This document shows positions 7,708 through 15,846 of a DNA stretch of 64,000 bases, one piece after another. The position numbers were made by a program, and so were the translations under genes. The stretch's first letter is position 1. Every line of letters starts with the position of its first letter. The notes under the pieces were generated by a model. It saw nothing but the letters and a program-made list of their open reading frames with translations. It searched no databases and was not told where the DNA came from. Source of the DNA: Robertkochia solimangrovi (GTDB lineage Bacteria > Bacteroidota > Bacteroidia > Flavobacteriales > Flavobacteriaceae); the NCBI RefSeq assembly GCF_007279655.1, contig NZ_QKWN01000002.1, positions 434,001 to 498,000 of the forward strand. Reading direction: 5' to 3'.

Positions 7708-8910
7708 TCAGCCTTTTCGATAGAGCTTGACATACCAAAAAAGCAGAATAGAAAGAAAACTACATACGGAAAATCCGATGAATAGCGGTAATACCGTATC
7801 ATGAGTGACAAATTTACCGATGTATGTACTGATGGGTACCGCCATTAACGTAGAGATCAAGCCAGTTATTGCTGCACCTATACCTGCGATATGTCCGATT
7901 GGTTCCATAGCCAGAGCCCTAAGATTTCCGAAAAGAAAACCAACTGCAAAGAACTGAATTGCAAAAAATGCAAGTAGAATGTACACAGGAGGATTTGCAG
8001 CATCATGAAACATGATTATGTATAAGCAAGATACCAGAAAATATAGCTTTAGCGCTACCCGAACCAGGTTTTGCATTCCAAACCGAATCACAAGATTTCC
8101 ATTCAGTAAGGTTGCCAAACCGATCGATATTGCCAAACCGGCAAATATAAAGGGAAACTCCTCTTTCAGGCCGTACTGAACCTGAAACACATATTGAGAT
8201 GAGCTCAGATAAACCATAAATGATCCGGTGATGAACCCTGAAATCAAAGTGAATACCATGGTTCTGCGATGGCTCAGGACTTCTCGGGTACCATCGATAA
8301 AAATCCGGTACGTAAGTCGCTTTTTATCCTTTGCATGGAGAGTCTCTGGTTGTCTTTTCCAGAACCACCAACATACCAGCGCACTGAAAAATAGTTGAAT
8401 ATAAAAAATGAACTTCCAGTTCGAATGATCTAAAACAAGTTTTCCGAAAGCCGGTGCTACAATAGGCACCAGGAGAAATACCACTGTGATAAATGACATG
8501 ATTCGCGCCATGAAATCGCCGCTATAACTATCCCTGACCATTGCAATACTGATCGTTCTTGGAGCAGATAATGCAATTCCCTGAAGAATCCTACCTACGA
8601 TCATCACTTCCAGATTGTGCGCGAAAACACAGATGAGACTGGCCACAAAGAAAAGTGCAAAGCCCATAAAAACTACAGGTTTACGTCCAAGGCTGTCTGA
8701 AAGCGGACCAAACACCATCGGCCCCAGACCCAAACCCAGAAATATCATCGTTATAAATAGTTGATTATCTGCGGTATCGGTAACCCCGATGTCTTTACCT
8801 ATCATATCGAGTGCAGGCAATAAAGCATCGATAGCTAAAGCAACGATAGACATCAAAGATGCCATCAGGGTTATAAATTCAAGTTGAGAGGGATTTTTCT
8901 TTAAAAGCAT
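7708..8910 (-). CDS. MFS drug-resistance exporter, Bcr/CflA subfamily
   Basis: This 400-residue protein shows twelve hydrophobic segments and the major-facilitator motif A after TM2 (GPLSDSLGRKPV). The repeated LGLGLGPMVFGPLSD region is typical of the DHA1/Bcr subfamily. TM1 is followed by LPALDMIGKDIGV, another Bcr/CflA hallmark. Such proteins pump out small molecules by proton antiport across the inner membrane. The substrate is unknown. It is a single gene; the stop at 7708 is near a region without a clear terminator. Confidence 0.88.
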   Translation of the reverse strand: MLLKKNPSQLEFITLMASLMSIVALAIDALLPALDMIGKDIGVTDTADNQLFITMIFLGLGLGPMVFGPLSDSLGRKPVVFMGFALFFVASLICVFAHNLEVMIVGRILQGIALSAPRTISIAMVRDSYSGDFMARIMSFITVVFLLVPIVAPAFGKLVLDHSNWKFIFYIQLFFSALVCWWFWKRQPETLHAKDKKRLTYRIFIDGTREVLSHRRTMVFTLISGFITGSFMVYLSSSQYVFQVQYGLKEEFPFIFAGLAISIGLATLLNGNLVIRFGMQNLVRVALKLYFLVSCLYIIMFHDAANPPVYILLAFFAIQFFAVGFLFGNLRALAMEPIGHIAGIGAAITGLISTLMAVPISTYIGKFVTHDTVLPLFIGFSVCSFLSILLFWYVKLYRKG

Positions 8911-9104
8911 CCTGCAAAGTTAAGTCGAATATTCCGTTCCTATATCCGGATCACTATTATTTAAGCATCTGATAATATTGCATAACGATCTATAGGAATT
9001 ATATAAATTTTGTAGTTATGAGTTGAGAGTTTCGCGTAGTAAGCGATGAGTGATTAATGATTAATCATAGTAGACTGCTGTACTATTCACTGCGTTACAG
9101 TCAG
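8911..9104. repeat. Intergenic stretch with degenerate short-word repeats
   Basis: Around 9017-9100 the sequence is built of variants of words such as AGTAAGCGATGAGTGATTAATGATTAATC and TACTATTCACTGCGTTACAGTC split by single-base changes. Similar words occur at 20820-20985 and 27069-27120. No ORF or RNA structure explains them. Confidence 0.4.
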
Positions 9105-9141
9105 ATAAAATCCCCCTCCTGCATACCTGCAAAAGGGGGAT
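9105..9141 (-). terminator. Terminator of the UspA/YoaK operon
   Basis: ATCCCCCT (9110-9117) pairs with AGGGGGAT (9134-9141). On the minus strand the stem is followed by a T-rich stretch, 44 nt beyond the yoaK-like stop. Confidence 0.6.
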
Positions 9142-9184
9142 CGAAGTACAAAACCTAACCAGATAAAAATTATTGTAAAAAAAA

Positions 9185-9937
9185 TTAAAGATTGTTGTAT
9201 TGTGTACGCAGTATTCTGCGCTGGCTTCTCATAAGTTTATTGATCTTTAACTTATAATATTCATAACCGATAATGACCATGATCACACCGCAAACCACAT
9301 AGAATACCAGAAATTCTATTTTGAGATAAATGATCCCGGCAATAATCCCTCCACTTAAATAAGAAGCTACTATCGAAAGGAGAATTTTCCCTTTCGCTAC
9401 CAAATGTGGATTTTCGCGATATCTTCTTTTGGTATACATGGAGGCCAGTATGCCTACATCGGTCGTCAACCCAGTAAGGTGTGTGGTTTTAACGGAAAAA
9501 TTGGAAATACTTGCGGTTAAGCCATTCTGCAGTCCCATCGCAAACAACATCAGTCCTACCATTACCTCGGTTTCCCAAAGGGATTCGGCATAAAAGAAAG
9601 CCCCATAAGTCCCTACTGAAAAAAGGCAAAGTATTTCAAGTAGCAATGGGAGAGCGTGTGCAACATAGGAATTCCTATCGAAATTGATAATGATCTGATT
9701 AGATACAAAATTCCCCATAAAGAATAAAAATATCCAGGTCATAACCACCATCACCTCATTCCAGTTTCCCTTGGCGATCTCCTCGGCGAGAATTGCATAA
9801 TGCCCGGTGACATTAGATGTAAAGGCAAAGAAAATGATCACAGAGGTAACGTTCACCATCCCTGCAGAAAAGGCAGAAAGGGCTCCCAACTGTATATTAT
9901 CTTTAAGCGTTCGGTTATTATCAAATTTTCTGAGCAT
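9185..9937 (-). CDS. YoaK/DUF1275 family membrane protein
   Basis: This 250-residue protein has six hydrophobic segments and the DUF1275 pattern. Early on it has GALSAFSAGMVNVTSVIIFF and SNVTGHYAILAEEIAKG, and later MGLQNGLTASISN and TTHLTGLTTDVG. The start is placed at the ATG at 9937. A longer frame to 10021 exists but would overlap the upstream gene by 101 nt and adds a non-membrane, charged head. With the ATG at 9937 the overlap is 17 nt, typical of translational coupling. The family's function is unknown; it is a polytopic inner-membrane protein. It is the last gene of the operon with the UspA-like protein. Confidence 0.82.
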   Translation of the reverse strand: MLRKFDNNRTLKDNIQLGALSAFSAGMVNVTSVIIFFAFTSNVTGHYAILAEEIAKGNWNEVMVVMTWIFLFFMGNFVSNQIIINFDRNSYVAHALPLLLEILCLFSVGTYGAFFYAESLWETEVMVGLMLFAMGLQNGLTASISNFSVKTTHLTGLTTDVGILASMYTKRRYRENPHLVAKGKILLSIVASYLSGGIIAGIIYLKIEFLVFYVVCGVIMVIIGYEYYKLKINKLMRSQRRILRTQYNNL

Positions 9938-10391
9938 AACTAATCTTTTCTTTTTTCTTAAAAACCAGTTTAACGATGCCCCTTGCTTCAATATCGGAAT
10001 GAAAGTGAAGCTCCATCTCATTAGGGTTCAGCCTGTGGAGTGTGTAATGCTCCCGACGCTTATCCGGGTATTCTATTTTCAATATATGTCCGCGACCCTT
10101 TAAAGTCCAGTTGAGTTTTTTACTGGTTTCTCCATGTAACGTTAAGGTACCGTTGGGATGGATCTCCCAGATTTCCGCTTTATGGATAATCAAGTCTTTG
10201 GTGATGCGTTCCTTTGTTCTTAGATCGAGGTTGGGGGTATCCTTATCCGGGAATTTTTCATAATTCCATTCACTTTCAACCCAAACACCCAGAATGTTCT
10301 GACCGGGGGCCTCAGACCGGGTGAAGGTGAAATAGACAAGTACTGACATCACCAAAAATCCTGATAGGTACAAGACAAGTATCCTGTTCAT
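9921..10391 (-). CDS. Membrane-anchored protein of unknown function
   Basis: I do not recognise the family. The 156-residue protein has one N-terminal hydrophobic segment (about residues 4-23) that is a signal anchor or uncleaved signal. The rest is a soluble, beta-rich, very charged domain with many His and Glu residues (GETSKKLNWTLKGRG, HRLNPNEMELHFHSD). The pattern of a strand starting GVWV and alternating strands recalls small lipocalin-like stress proteins, but that is only a resemblance. It sits 4 nt downstream of the UspA-like gene and overlaps the yoaK-like gene by 17 nt, so the three are one operon. Confidence 0.7.
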   Translation of the reverse strand: MNRILVLYLSGFLVMSVLVYFTFTRSEAPGQNILGVWVESEWNYEKFPDKDTPNLDLRTKERITKDLIIHKAEIWEIHPNGTLTLHGETSKKLNWTLKGRGHILKIEYPDKRREHYTLHRLNPNEMELHFHSDIEARGIVKLVFKKKEKISYAQKI

Positions 10392-10395
10392 GTTT

Positions 10396-10872
10396 CTAAT
10401 TAGTTTTAGAAGTCATGAGTTTGGCGAAAGATCCGGAAGTCTGATATACTACTTCCATAGGAAGTGCGACCTCACAGACCGGAAGTTTTGATTTTTTTAT
10501 AGAAGAGATCAACCGGGAGTTTTTAGCTCTCGAACTCTTATCCAGGGGAATATAGGCATCGGTAATGCCATGTGCGGTTATATAATTTTCGAAGGCATTT
10601 CCTGAATATCCATGATAGATATCCATGCAAACACCATTGATTACAGAGGCATGTTTATTTTTCAGTATGTTTAGGGATTCCAGGAAATTTGGTTCCAGTA
10701 ATTTGTCGATCTGCTCGGTACGGGTATAAAAAAGCATATCTACCGTGCAGTCCGACAGATTGGTTCCATAAACCAATACAATATTTACTTTTTCGGTCTG
10801 ACGAGCTATGGTTTCCCGGAGCAATGACAACGACTTTACGGTAAAGTCGGTTGGTACTAATATCTTATTCAT
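10396..10872 (-). CDS. Universal stress protein (UspA)-like, single domain
   Basis: The 158-residue protein starts KILVPTDFTVKSLSLLRE, the normal first strand and helix of the UspA fold, followed by VNIVLVYG. Near the C-terminus the usual ATP loop (G-x2-G-x9-G-S/T) is replaced by IPLDKSSRAKNSRLISSIKKS, which lacks the glycines. ATP binding is therefore doubtful, and it may belong with the ATP-independent Usp types. It is the first gene of the three-gene unit to 9185, under a promoter at 10894-10923. The neighbour at 10942 is a histidine kinase in the same orientation but separated by this promoter. Confidence 0.78.
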   Translation of the reverse strand: MNKILVPTDFTVKSLSLLRETIARQTEKVNIVLVYGTNLSDCTVDMLFYTRTEQIDKLLEPNFLESLNILKNKHASVINGVCMDIYHGYSGNAFENYITAHGITDAYIPLDKSSRAKNSRLISSIKKSKLPVCEVALPMEVVYQTSGSFAKLMTSKTN

Positions 10873-10893
10873 AGTCTTTGATCAATTTTTAAC

Positions 10894-10923
10894 CAAAACT
10901 ATTTTTCCGATTTTAGAACCGAA
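10894..10923 (-). promoter_or_regulatory. Promoter of the UspA/YoaK operon
   Basis: On the minus strand TTCG (3 of 4 bases of TTTG), an 18-nt spacer and a perfect TAGTTTTG (TAnnTTTG). The ATG follows about 21 nt later. Confidence 0.5.
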
Positions 10924-10941
10924 TTAAAATAAGATTAGAAT

Positions 10942-12309
10942 TTAATTAGAATTTATAGGAAGAGAGATCTCAACAGTTGTTCCTTCATTTTCCTTAGAAC
11001 TGATGATCAGTCTTCCCCGGTGTAGTTTTACTATATTTCTGGTGATAGGAAGACCGATGCCATATCCCGAATAATCCATGGTATTCGAAGCTCTGTAGAA
11101 AGGGTCGAAAATATAAGGTTGATCTTGTTCCGGTATGCCGATCCCCTGATCCTTAACCACCAGGATCACATTCTCATATGAAGCTCCGAGAACTACATCA
11201 ACCTGCTTGTTACCCGAATATTTACAGGCATTCATAACTACATTTGAGATCGCAAGATAGAGTAATTGTTCATTTCCTTTGACCTTAAGATTATCCGGAT
11301 TCTCCGGGAGAAGATTAAAATCCAAATGAATGACCGATTCCGGGTATAATTTGGTGACCGTTGCTTTAACTTCGATCACTAATTCATCCATTCGTAATAT
11401 GGAATTCTGATCGATCATTCCATTATAACCGGTTTGTGCCAGTAATAATAGGGCATGCGTCTTTCTATTCAGTTTTTCAGCTTCTTCCAGAATGGTTTGT
11501 AATGATTGGGTATACACTTCAGCTGTTCTGGGTTTCGATAAAGTAACCTCCGCCTCTCCGATGATGGAGGTTAGGGGAGTATTCAATTCGTGAGAAGCAT
11601 TGCTGATAAAATTATTCTGAGATTCGAAAGAAGTTTCCAGGCGGTTCAGCATATCGTTAAACGTATTCGTCAGACTACGCATATCATCATTATGCTTGGA
11701 TTCCTCGATCCTGTAGTTAAGACTCTCTGTGCCGATCTTTTTAACACCATCGATGATGCGCTGCAAAGGTTTCATCACCATTTTAGAAAAATAGAATTCA
11801 ATAAAGGCGATGAAAAGAACCGATATGATCAGCGAAATAAACAACAGGTTTCTCAATTTGATCAGCTGGTTTTGAGACGCATAATTTTCAGCAGAAACGA
11901 TCACAACATGATTCTTATTCGACTGTACATAATGGATTCCGGAATAGAATGTATTCTGTTTTTTATAAAAGGCACGGTCCTTTTGTTTGACCTCCTCGAT
12001 AAAATCATCCGGAATATTATATTTTAAACGAACCATTTCTGCCTCATCCCGGTCATCAAGGTCGATAACGATGATCTTTTCATTAGGCAGGTGTTCCAGA
12101 AAGTCCTGTCTGATCTCTTTTACCACATCGAGATCCTCATCCTTTTCGAGCTCTAGCTTTGCCATGGTGATCGCACGAATTTCTAACCGTTTATAGAAAT
12201 CCGTGTATCGGTAATTATTGATGAAAAAATAGACGAACCCTCCAAAACCAAGAAGCATGAGAAAAAAGAGTCCGGTTAGCAGTAATATGATCCTATTGGG
12301 TGTCTTCAT
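10942..12309 (-). CDS. Sensor histidine kinase (HAMP-HisKA-HATPase)
   Basis: The 455-residue protein has TM1 at about residues 8-31, a periplasmic sensor of about 120 residues, and TM2 at about 153-173. A HAMP linker follows (KPLQRIIDGVKKIGTESLNYRIEESKHNDDM). The H-box is SNASHELNTPLTSIIGE, the N-box NVVMNACKYS, and the G boxes VVKDQGIGIPEQ and YGIGLPI. It overlaps the response regulator gene by 17 nt and is its obvious partner. The layout resembles CusS/CpxA-type envelope sensors. The divergent Spy/CpxP-like gene at 13158 suggests it watches envelope stress or metal, which is inference. Confidence 0.92.
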   Translation of the reverse strand: MKTPNRIILLLTGLFFLMLLGFGGFVYFFINNYRYTDFYKRLEIRAITMAKLELEKDEDLDVVKEIRQDFLEHLPNEKIIVIDLDDRDEAEMVRLKYNIPDDFIEEVKQKDRAFYKKQNTFYSGIHYVQSNKNHVVIVSAENYASQNQLIKLRNLLFISLIISVLFIAFIEFYFSKMVMKPLQRIIDGVKKIGTESLNYRIEESKHNDDMRSLTNTFNDMLNRLETSFESQNNFISNASHELNTPLTSIIGEAEVTLSKPRTAEVYTQSLQTILEEAEKLNRKTHALLLLAQTGYNGMIDQNSILRMDELVIEVKATVTKLYPESVIHLDFNLLPENPDNLKVKGNEQLLYLAISNVVMNACKYSGNKQVDVVLGASYENVILVVKDQGIGIPEQDQPYIFDPFYRASNTMDYSGYGIGLPITRNIVKLHRGRLIISSKENEGTTVEISLPINSN

Positions 12310-13012
12310 CGCCGTCTTTTAGAATATAACCCATTCCGAAAACGGTTTGTATCACCCTTTCACTATGGCCTTTTTCGAGTTTCTTCCGTAAATAGTTCAC
12401 ATAAACATCTACCACATTGGTTCCTATATCATAATCCACACCCCATACTTTTTCCAGTAGTTCTGCTCTTGATAGTACAATACCCGGAGCTTTTATAAAT
12501 GCCAGTAATAATTTATATTCTGTACTGGTTAGATTGAGTTTAATCCCGCTCTTAGTAACCGTCTTTGCAGCATCATTTACAAGGATATCCTGAAACTCAT
12601 ACTGATCGTTGGTTTGCGATGGAACGGATCTGTATTGCTTATACCTTCGTAGTAAACTATTGATTCTTGCGATCAATTCGATAAACTTAAAAGGTTTAGT
12701 GAGATAATCATCGGCGCCACTATTCAGTCCCATAGCTATATTTTCACTACTTCCCAGCGCGGTTAAGAAAAGAATGGGGATATCCGATTTACGTTCTCGT
12801 ATCGCTTTACAGATATCGAGTCCGTTCATTTCAGGCAACATGATGTCAAGAATGAGCAGATCAAAATCGCCAGTGGCGGCCATGGCATAACCTTGCTGAC
12901 CGTTCAGTGCGATAGTGATTTCAAACCCTTCTTCGGTTAGTCCGGTATTGATAAAGGAGCAAACGCGAGTGTCGTCTTCGACTAATAATATTCTGATCTT
13001 TTTCTTTTCCAT
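12293..13012 (-). CDS. OmpR-family response regulator
   Basis: This 239-residue protein has a receiver domain with acid pair EDD in LLVEDDTRV, phospho-acceptor Asp in LLILDIMLPEMNG, and switch residues LFLTALG and LTKPFKF. A winged-helix DNA-binding domain (about residues 135-232) ends in VDVYVNYLRKKLEKG...TVFGMGYIL. It is first in the operon, with the histidine kinase overlapping its end. A 145-bp divergent region separates it from the Spy/CpxP-like gene and probably contains its operator. Confidence 0.94.
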   Translation of the reverse strand: MEKKKIRILLVEDDTRVCSFINTGLTEEGFEITIALNGQQGYAMAATGDFDLLILDIMLPEMNGLDICKAIRERKSDIPILFLTALGSSENIAMGLNSGADDYLTKPFKFIELIARINSLLRRYKQYRSVPSQTNDQYEFQDILVNDAAKTVTKSGIKLNLTSTEYKLLLAFIKAPGIVLSRAELLEKVWGVDYDIGTNVVDVYVNYLRKKLEKGHSERVIQTVFGMGYILKDGDEDTQ

Positions 13013-13157
13013 TTTTTCACGGCTTGCTAAAATACAGAATAAAAAATTATAAGGATGACCGCATGAAATGTTCGAATCCTAAAAATTTTGTTAATAAATA
13101 TATCGTCCGAATCAATTCCTATAACTTTACTTTAATCAATATGTTAAACAGCTAAAA

Positions 13158-13505
13158 ATGAAAAGAATATTATTTATTATGGTACTGCTTATACAAGGGG
13201 TGGCCATAGCACAGCAAAGGGGAGGCGATCCTCAGGAACGATTCAATAAAATGATCGAAGAACAGGTTACCACTCTCGGATTGGAAGGGGAGACCAAAGA
13301 TCAGTTTATTGCTATCCAGGAAAAATATCATAATCAAATGATGGAACAACGCGGTTCCCGTGATTTCGATAAAATGCGTTCCATGATGGAAGCAAGGGAT
13401 GAGGAAATTAAGGGAATACTGGACGAAAACCAGTTCGCTAAATACCAGGAATTACAGGAACAGAACCGTAAACGTATGCGGGAAGGCATGAAGAACAGGC
13501 AATAG
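13158..13505 (+). CDS. Small periplasmic Spy/CpxP-like protein
   Basis: The 115-residue protein has a signal peptide (cleavage about residue 18, after AIA), then a helix-rich, Met/Glu/Arg/Gln-rich domain. The FNKMIEEQVTTLGLEGETKDQF and ILDENQFAKYQELQEQNRKRM segments match the LTxxQ-like helix pattern of Spy, CpxP and Bacteroidota relatives. Such proteins act as periplasmic chaperones or as inhibitors of the sensor kinase. The gene is divergent from the two-component operon at 10942-13012, the same arrangement as cpxP against cpxRA in enterobacteria. A terminator follows at 13532. The two-component link is inference from position. Confidence 0.7.
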   Translation: MKRILFIMVLLIQGVAIAQQRGGDPQERFNKMIEEQVTTLGLEGETKDQFIAIQEKYHNQMMEQRGSRDFDKMRSMMEARDEEIKGILDENQFAKYQELQEQNRKRMREGMKNRQ

Positions 13506-13531
13506 CCTCCTAAAATATCACATATTTACCG

Positions 13532-13563
13532 AGCCGGATTTTGAAAAGAATCCGGCTTTTTTC
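13532..13563 (+). terminator. Terminator after the Spy/CpxP-like gene
   Basis: AGCCGGATT pairs with AATCCGGCT around an 8-nt loop, followed by a T-run. Confidence 0.88.
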
Positions 13564-13723
13564 TTATCTTAATATCAGATTACCGCCATTTCTCTCCATT
13601 GTTTGAATAGTATAATTTCTAACTTGAATAGTATTATCCTCTGCAGATCGTTACACTTACTTTTGTATGGTATAGCTCATACTCCTTTGGCTATCTTTTA
13701 TTAATAACTAAATCACAAGAACG

Positions 13724-14785
13724 ATGAAAGTCACGAATGTAAAAGCTTATGGAACGGAAGCTCCTGAAAAAGATCTCGAGCAGATGCAGATCGATCGGAG
13801 AGAACCCACACCGGATGATGTGGAGATCGATATTCTCTATTGCGGAGTCTGCCATTCAGATCTCCATACGGCGAGGAATGACTGGGGAGGAACCAGATAT
13901 CCTTCAGTACCTGGTCATGAGATCGTCGGTAGGGTCTTACGAACCGGAGACAAGGTATCCCGATTCAAAGAAGGCGAACTGGTTGCAGTAGGCTGTTTAG
14001 TGGATTCTTGCGGAACTTGTCCGAATTGTAAAAAGGATCTTGAACAATATTGTGAAAATGGATTTGTAGGCACCTACAATGGAAAGGATAAACACCTGAA
14101 CACCCACACTTTCGGAGGGTATTCTGAACGTGTGATCGTCGACCAGCATTTTGTACTAAAAGTACCGGAAAATCTGGATCCCGCAGGAGTTGCTCCTGTT
14201 TTATGTGCCGGGATCACTACATGGTCACCCCTGCGTCATTGGAATGTAGGTCCGGATAGTAAGGTTGCTGTGGTAGGTCTGGGCGGATTAGGTCACATGG
14301 CCATCAAACTGGCAAAGGCACTGGGAGCCCATGTAACACTCTTCTCCAGATCTCCCGGAAAGACCCAGGATGCCTTGGATTTGGGAGCCGATCAGGTGAT
14401 CATTTCCACAGACCCTGAAGAAATGAAGAAAGTAAATGCATATTTTGACCTGATCGTGGATACGGTTCCTTATGTACACGATATCAATCATTACATCCCA
14501 ACGCTGAATGTCAGTGGTACCATCGTACTGGTAGGATACCTAGGTCCCCTGGATCCTTTATTGAATACAGCTCCGATGGTCATGGGACGTAAATCAGTTG
14601 CCGGTTCACTTATCGGTGGAATAGCAGAAACTCAGGAACTTCTGGATTTCTGTGGTGAACATAATATTACCTCAGAGATCGAATTGATCGATATCCAGAA
14701 TATCAACACGGCTTACGAACGTATGTTAAAAAGTGATGTACGATATCGTTTCGTCATCGATATGGCTTCCCTCAAAAAAGCCTGA
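13724..14785 (+). CDS. Zinc-dependent alcohol dehydrogenase, YahK/cinnamyl type
   Basis: This is a 353-residue medium-chain dehydrogenase. The catalytic zinc site is formed by Cys in YCGVCHSD, His-Glu in PGHEIVG and Cys in LCAGITTW. The structural zinc has four cysteines in DSCGTCPNCKKDLEQYC. The NAD(P) site is GLGGLGHMAIKLAK, followed by LFSRSPGK, where Ser/Arg after the second strand suggests NADPH preference. It should reduce aldehydes to alcohols in the cytoplasm. A perfect TACTTTTG box at 13658-13665 may be its -7 element, though no clear -33 element was seen. The AraC-type regulator is next on the same strand after a strong terminator. Confidence 0.92.
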   Translation: MKVTNVKAYGTEAPEKDLEQMQIDRREPTPDDVEIDILYCGVCHSDLHTARNDWGGTRYPSVPGHEIVGRVLRTGDKVSRFKEGELVAVGCLVDSCGTCPNCKKDLEQYCENGFVGTYNGKDKHLNTHTFGGYSERVIVDQHFVLKVPENLDPAGVAPVLCAGITTWSPLRHWNVGPDSKVAVVGLGGLGHMAIKLAKALGAHVTLFSRSPGKTQDALDLGADQVIISTDPEEMKKVNAYFDLIVDTVPYVHDINHYIPTLNVSGTIVLVGYLGPLDPLLNTAPMVMGRKSVAGSLIGGIAETQELLDFCGEHNITSEIELIDIQNINTAYERMLKSDVRYRFVIDMASLKKA

Positions 14786-14808
14786 TCAAAAGATTTTAAA
14801 ATTTTAAA

Positions 14809-14849
14809 GGATCGTTCGGATTAGAGATTAATCCGAACGATCCTTTTTT
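14809..14849 (+). terminator. Strong terminator after the alcohol dehydrogenase
   Basis: A 15-bp stem, GGATCGTTCGGATTA against TAATCCGAACGATCC, with a 5-nt loop and a T-run. It is the longest perfect stem in the window. Confidence 0.93.
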
Positions 14850-14869
14850 AGATTTAGAAACCTCATCTT

Positions 14870-14877
14870 TATGTTTG
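14870..14877 (+). promoter_or_regulatory. Possible -7 element of the AraC-type gene
   Basis: TATGTTTG matches TAnnTTTG fully, 20 nt before the ATG. The -33 region is only T-rich (TTTA), so the assignment is weak. Confidence 0.35.
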
Positions 14878-14896
14878 ATTTTATTAACTTGTACCC

Positions 14897-15778
14897 ATGA
14901 GCAAATTGGAAAAGAAGAAGGCTTCTGGTACAGGACAACAAGAGCAGCAGTTAAAGGGTTTTAAAGTTTACGAGATCGGTAGTAAAATCTGTTCAGTTCC
15001 CAACTACAGTAGAAGAGATTTCTATAAAATATGTATGAATACCGGTGAAAACCGGATACATTATGCGAACCGTGGAATTGAAACTACCGGAAGTATCCTG
15101 TTTTTTGGAAACCCTTACATTCCTTATTCCTGGGAAGTAATCTCCAGTGATTACAATGGTTATGCCTGTGTTTTTACGGAAGATTTCCTAAAGATCTCCG
15201 ACAGGTCTGAAAGTGTACAAGACTCTCCGCTATTCAAGATTGGGGGAACGCCTATTTTTCAGATCGATGAAGAACAACGCATATTTTTGACTTCCCTTTT
15301 TAAAAAGATGCTCGATGAGCAGAATGGTGATTATCATTATAAGGATGAGTTTATTCGGAATTCCATCGGACTTATCATTCATGAAGCTATGAAAATGGAA
15401 CCCTCTGATCAGTATTTTAAACACCGTAATGCCTCTTCAAGGATTACCTCCTTATTTATGGAATTACTGGAACGTCAATTTCCGATTGATAATCTTACAC
15501 AGCCCTTAGCCATCCGGACTCCAAAAGATTTTGCCAATAATCTTTCCATACACGTGAATCATCTGAACAGATCAGTAAAGGAGATCACCGGACGATCGAC
15601 CTCTGAATTGATAACCGAACGAATAATCACTGAAGCAAAAGCACTTTTACAGCACACCGACTGGAGTATCAGTGATATCGCTTATGCACTTGGATTTGAA
15701 TATGCCACTTACTTCAACAATTACTTTAAGAAAGCCACCGGAAACACTCCCAGAGCAGCAAGACTAGACCTTGCCTGA
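14897..15778 (+). CDS. AraC-family transcriptional regulator
   Basis: The 293-residue protein has an N-terminal sensor region with a cupin-like pattern (GSILFFGNPYIPYSWEV). Two AraC helix-turn-helix motifs lie at residues about 195-290. The second is clearly seen in WSISDIAYALGFEYATYFNNYFKKATGNTPRAAR, and the first in LAIRTPKDFANNLSIHVNHLNRSVKEITGRSTSELI. This is the common Bacteroidota type of AraC activator for oxidoreductase genes. Its targets may include the adjacent alcohol dehydrogenase, by position only. Confidence 0.9.
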   Translation: MSKLEKKKASGTGQQEQQLKGFKVYEIGSKICSVPNYSRRDFYKICMNTGENRIHYANRGIETTGSILFFGNPYIPYSWEVISSDYNGYACVFTEDFLKISDRSESVQDSPLFKIGGTPIFQIDEEQRIFLTSLFKKMLDEQNGDYHYKDEFIRNSIGLIIHEAMKMEPSDQYFKHRNASSRITSLFMELLERQFPIDNLTQPLAIRTPKDFANNLSIHVNHLNRSVKEITGRSTSELITERIITEAKALLQHTDWSISDIAYALGFEYATYFNNYFKKATGNTPRAARLDLA

Positions 15779-15846
15779 AACTAATACATTACCTGTTTTT
15801 CAAATCATTCAAATTCAGTAATTTAACAGCTTGAAGAAACGTATGT

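Noticed and set aside
9185-10021. Longer frame of the YoaK-like gene starting at 10021
   Set aside because: It would overlap the upstream coding region by 101 nt and adds a charged, non-family head. The ATG at 9937 gives a normal DUF1275 start.
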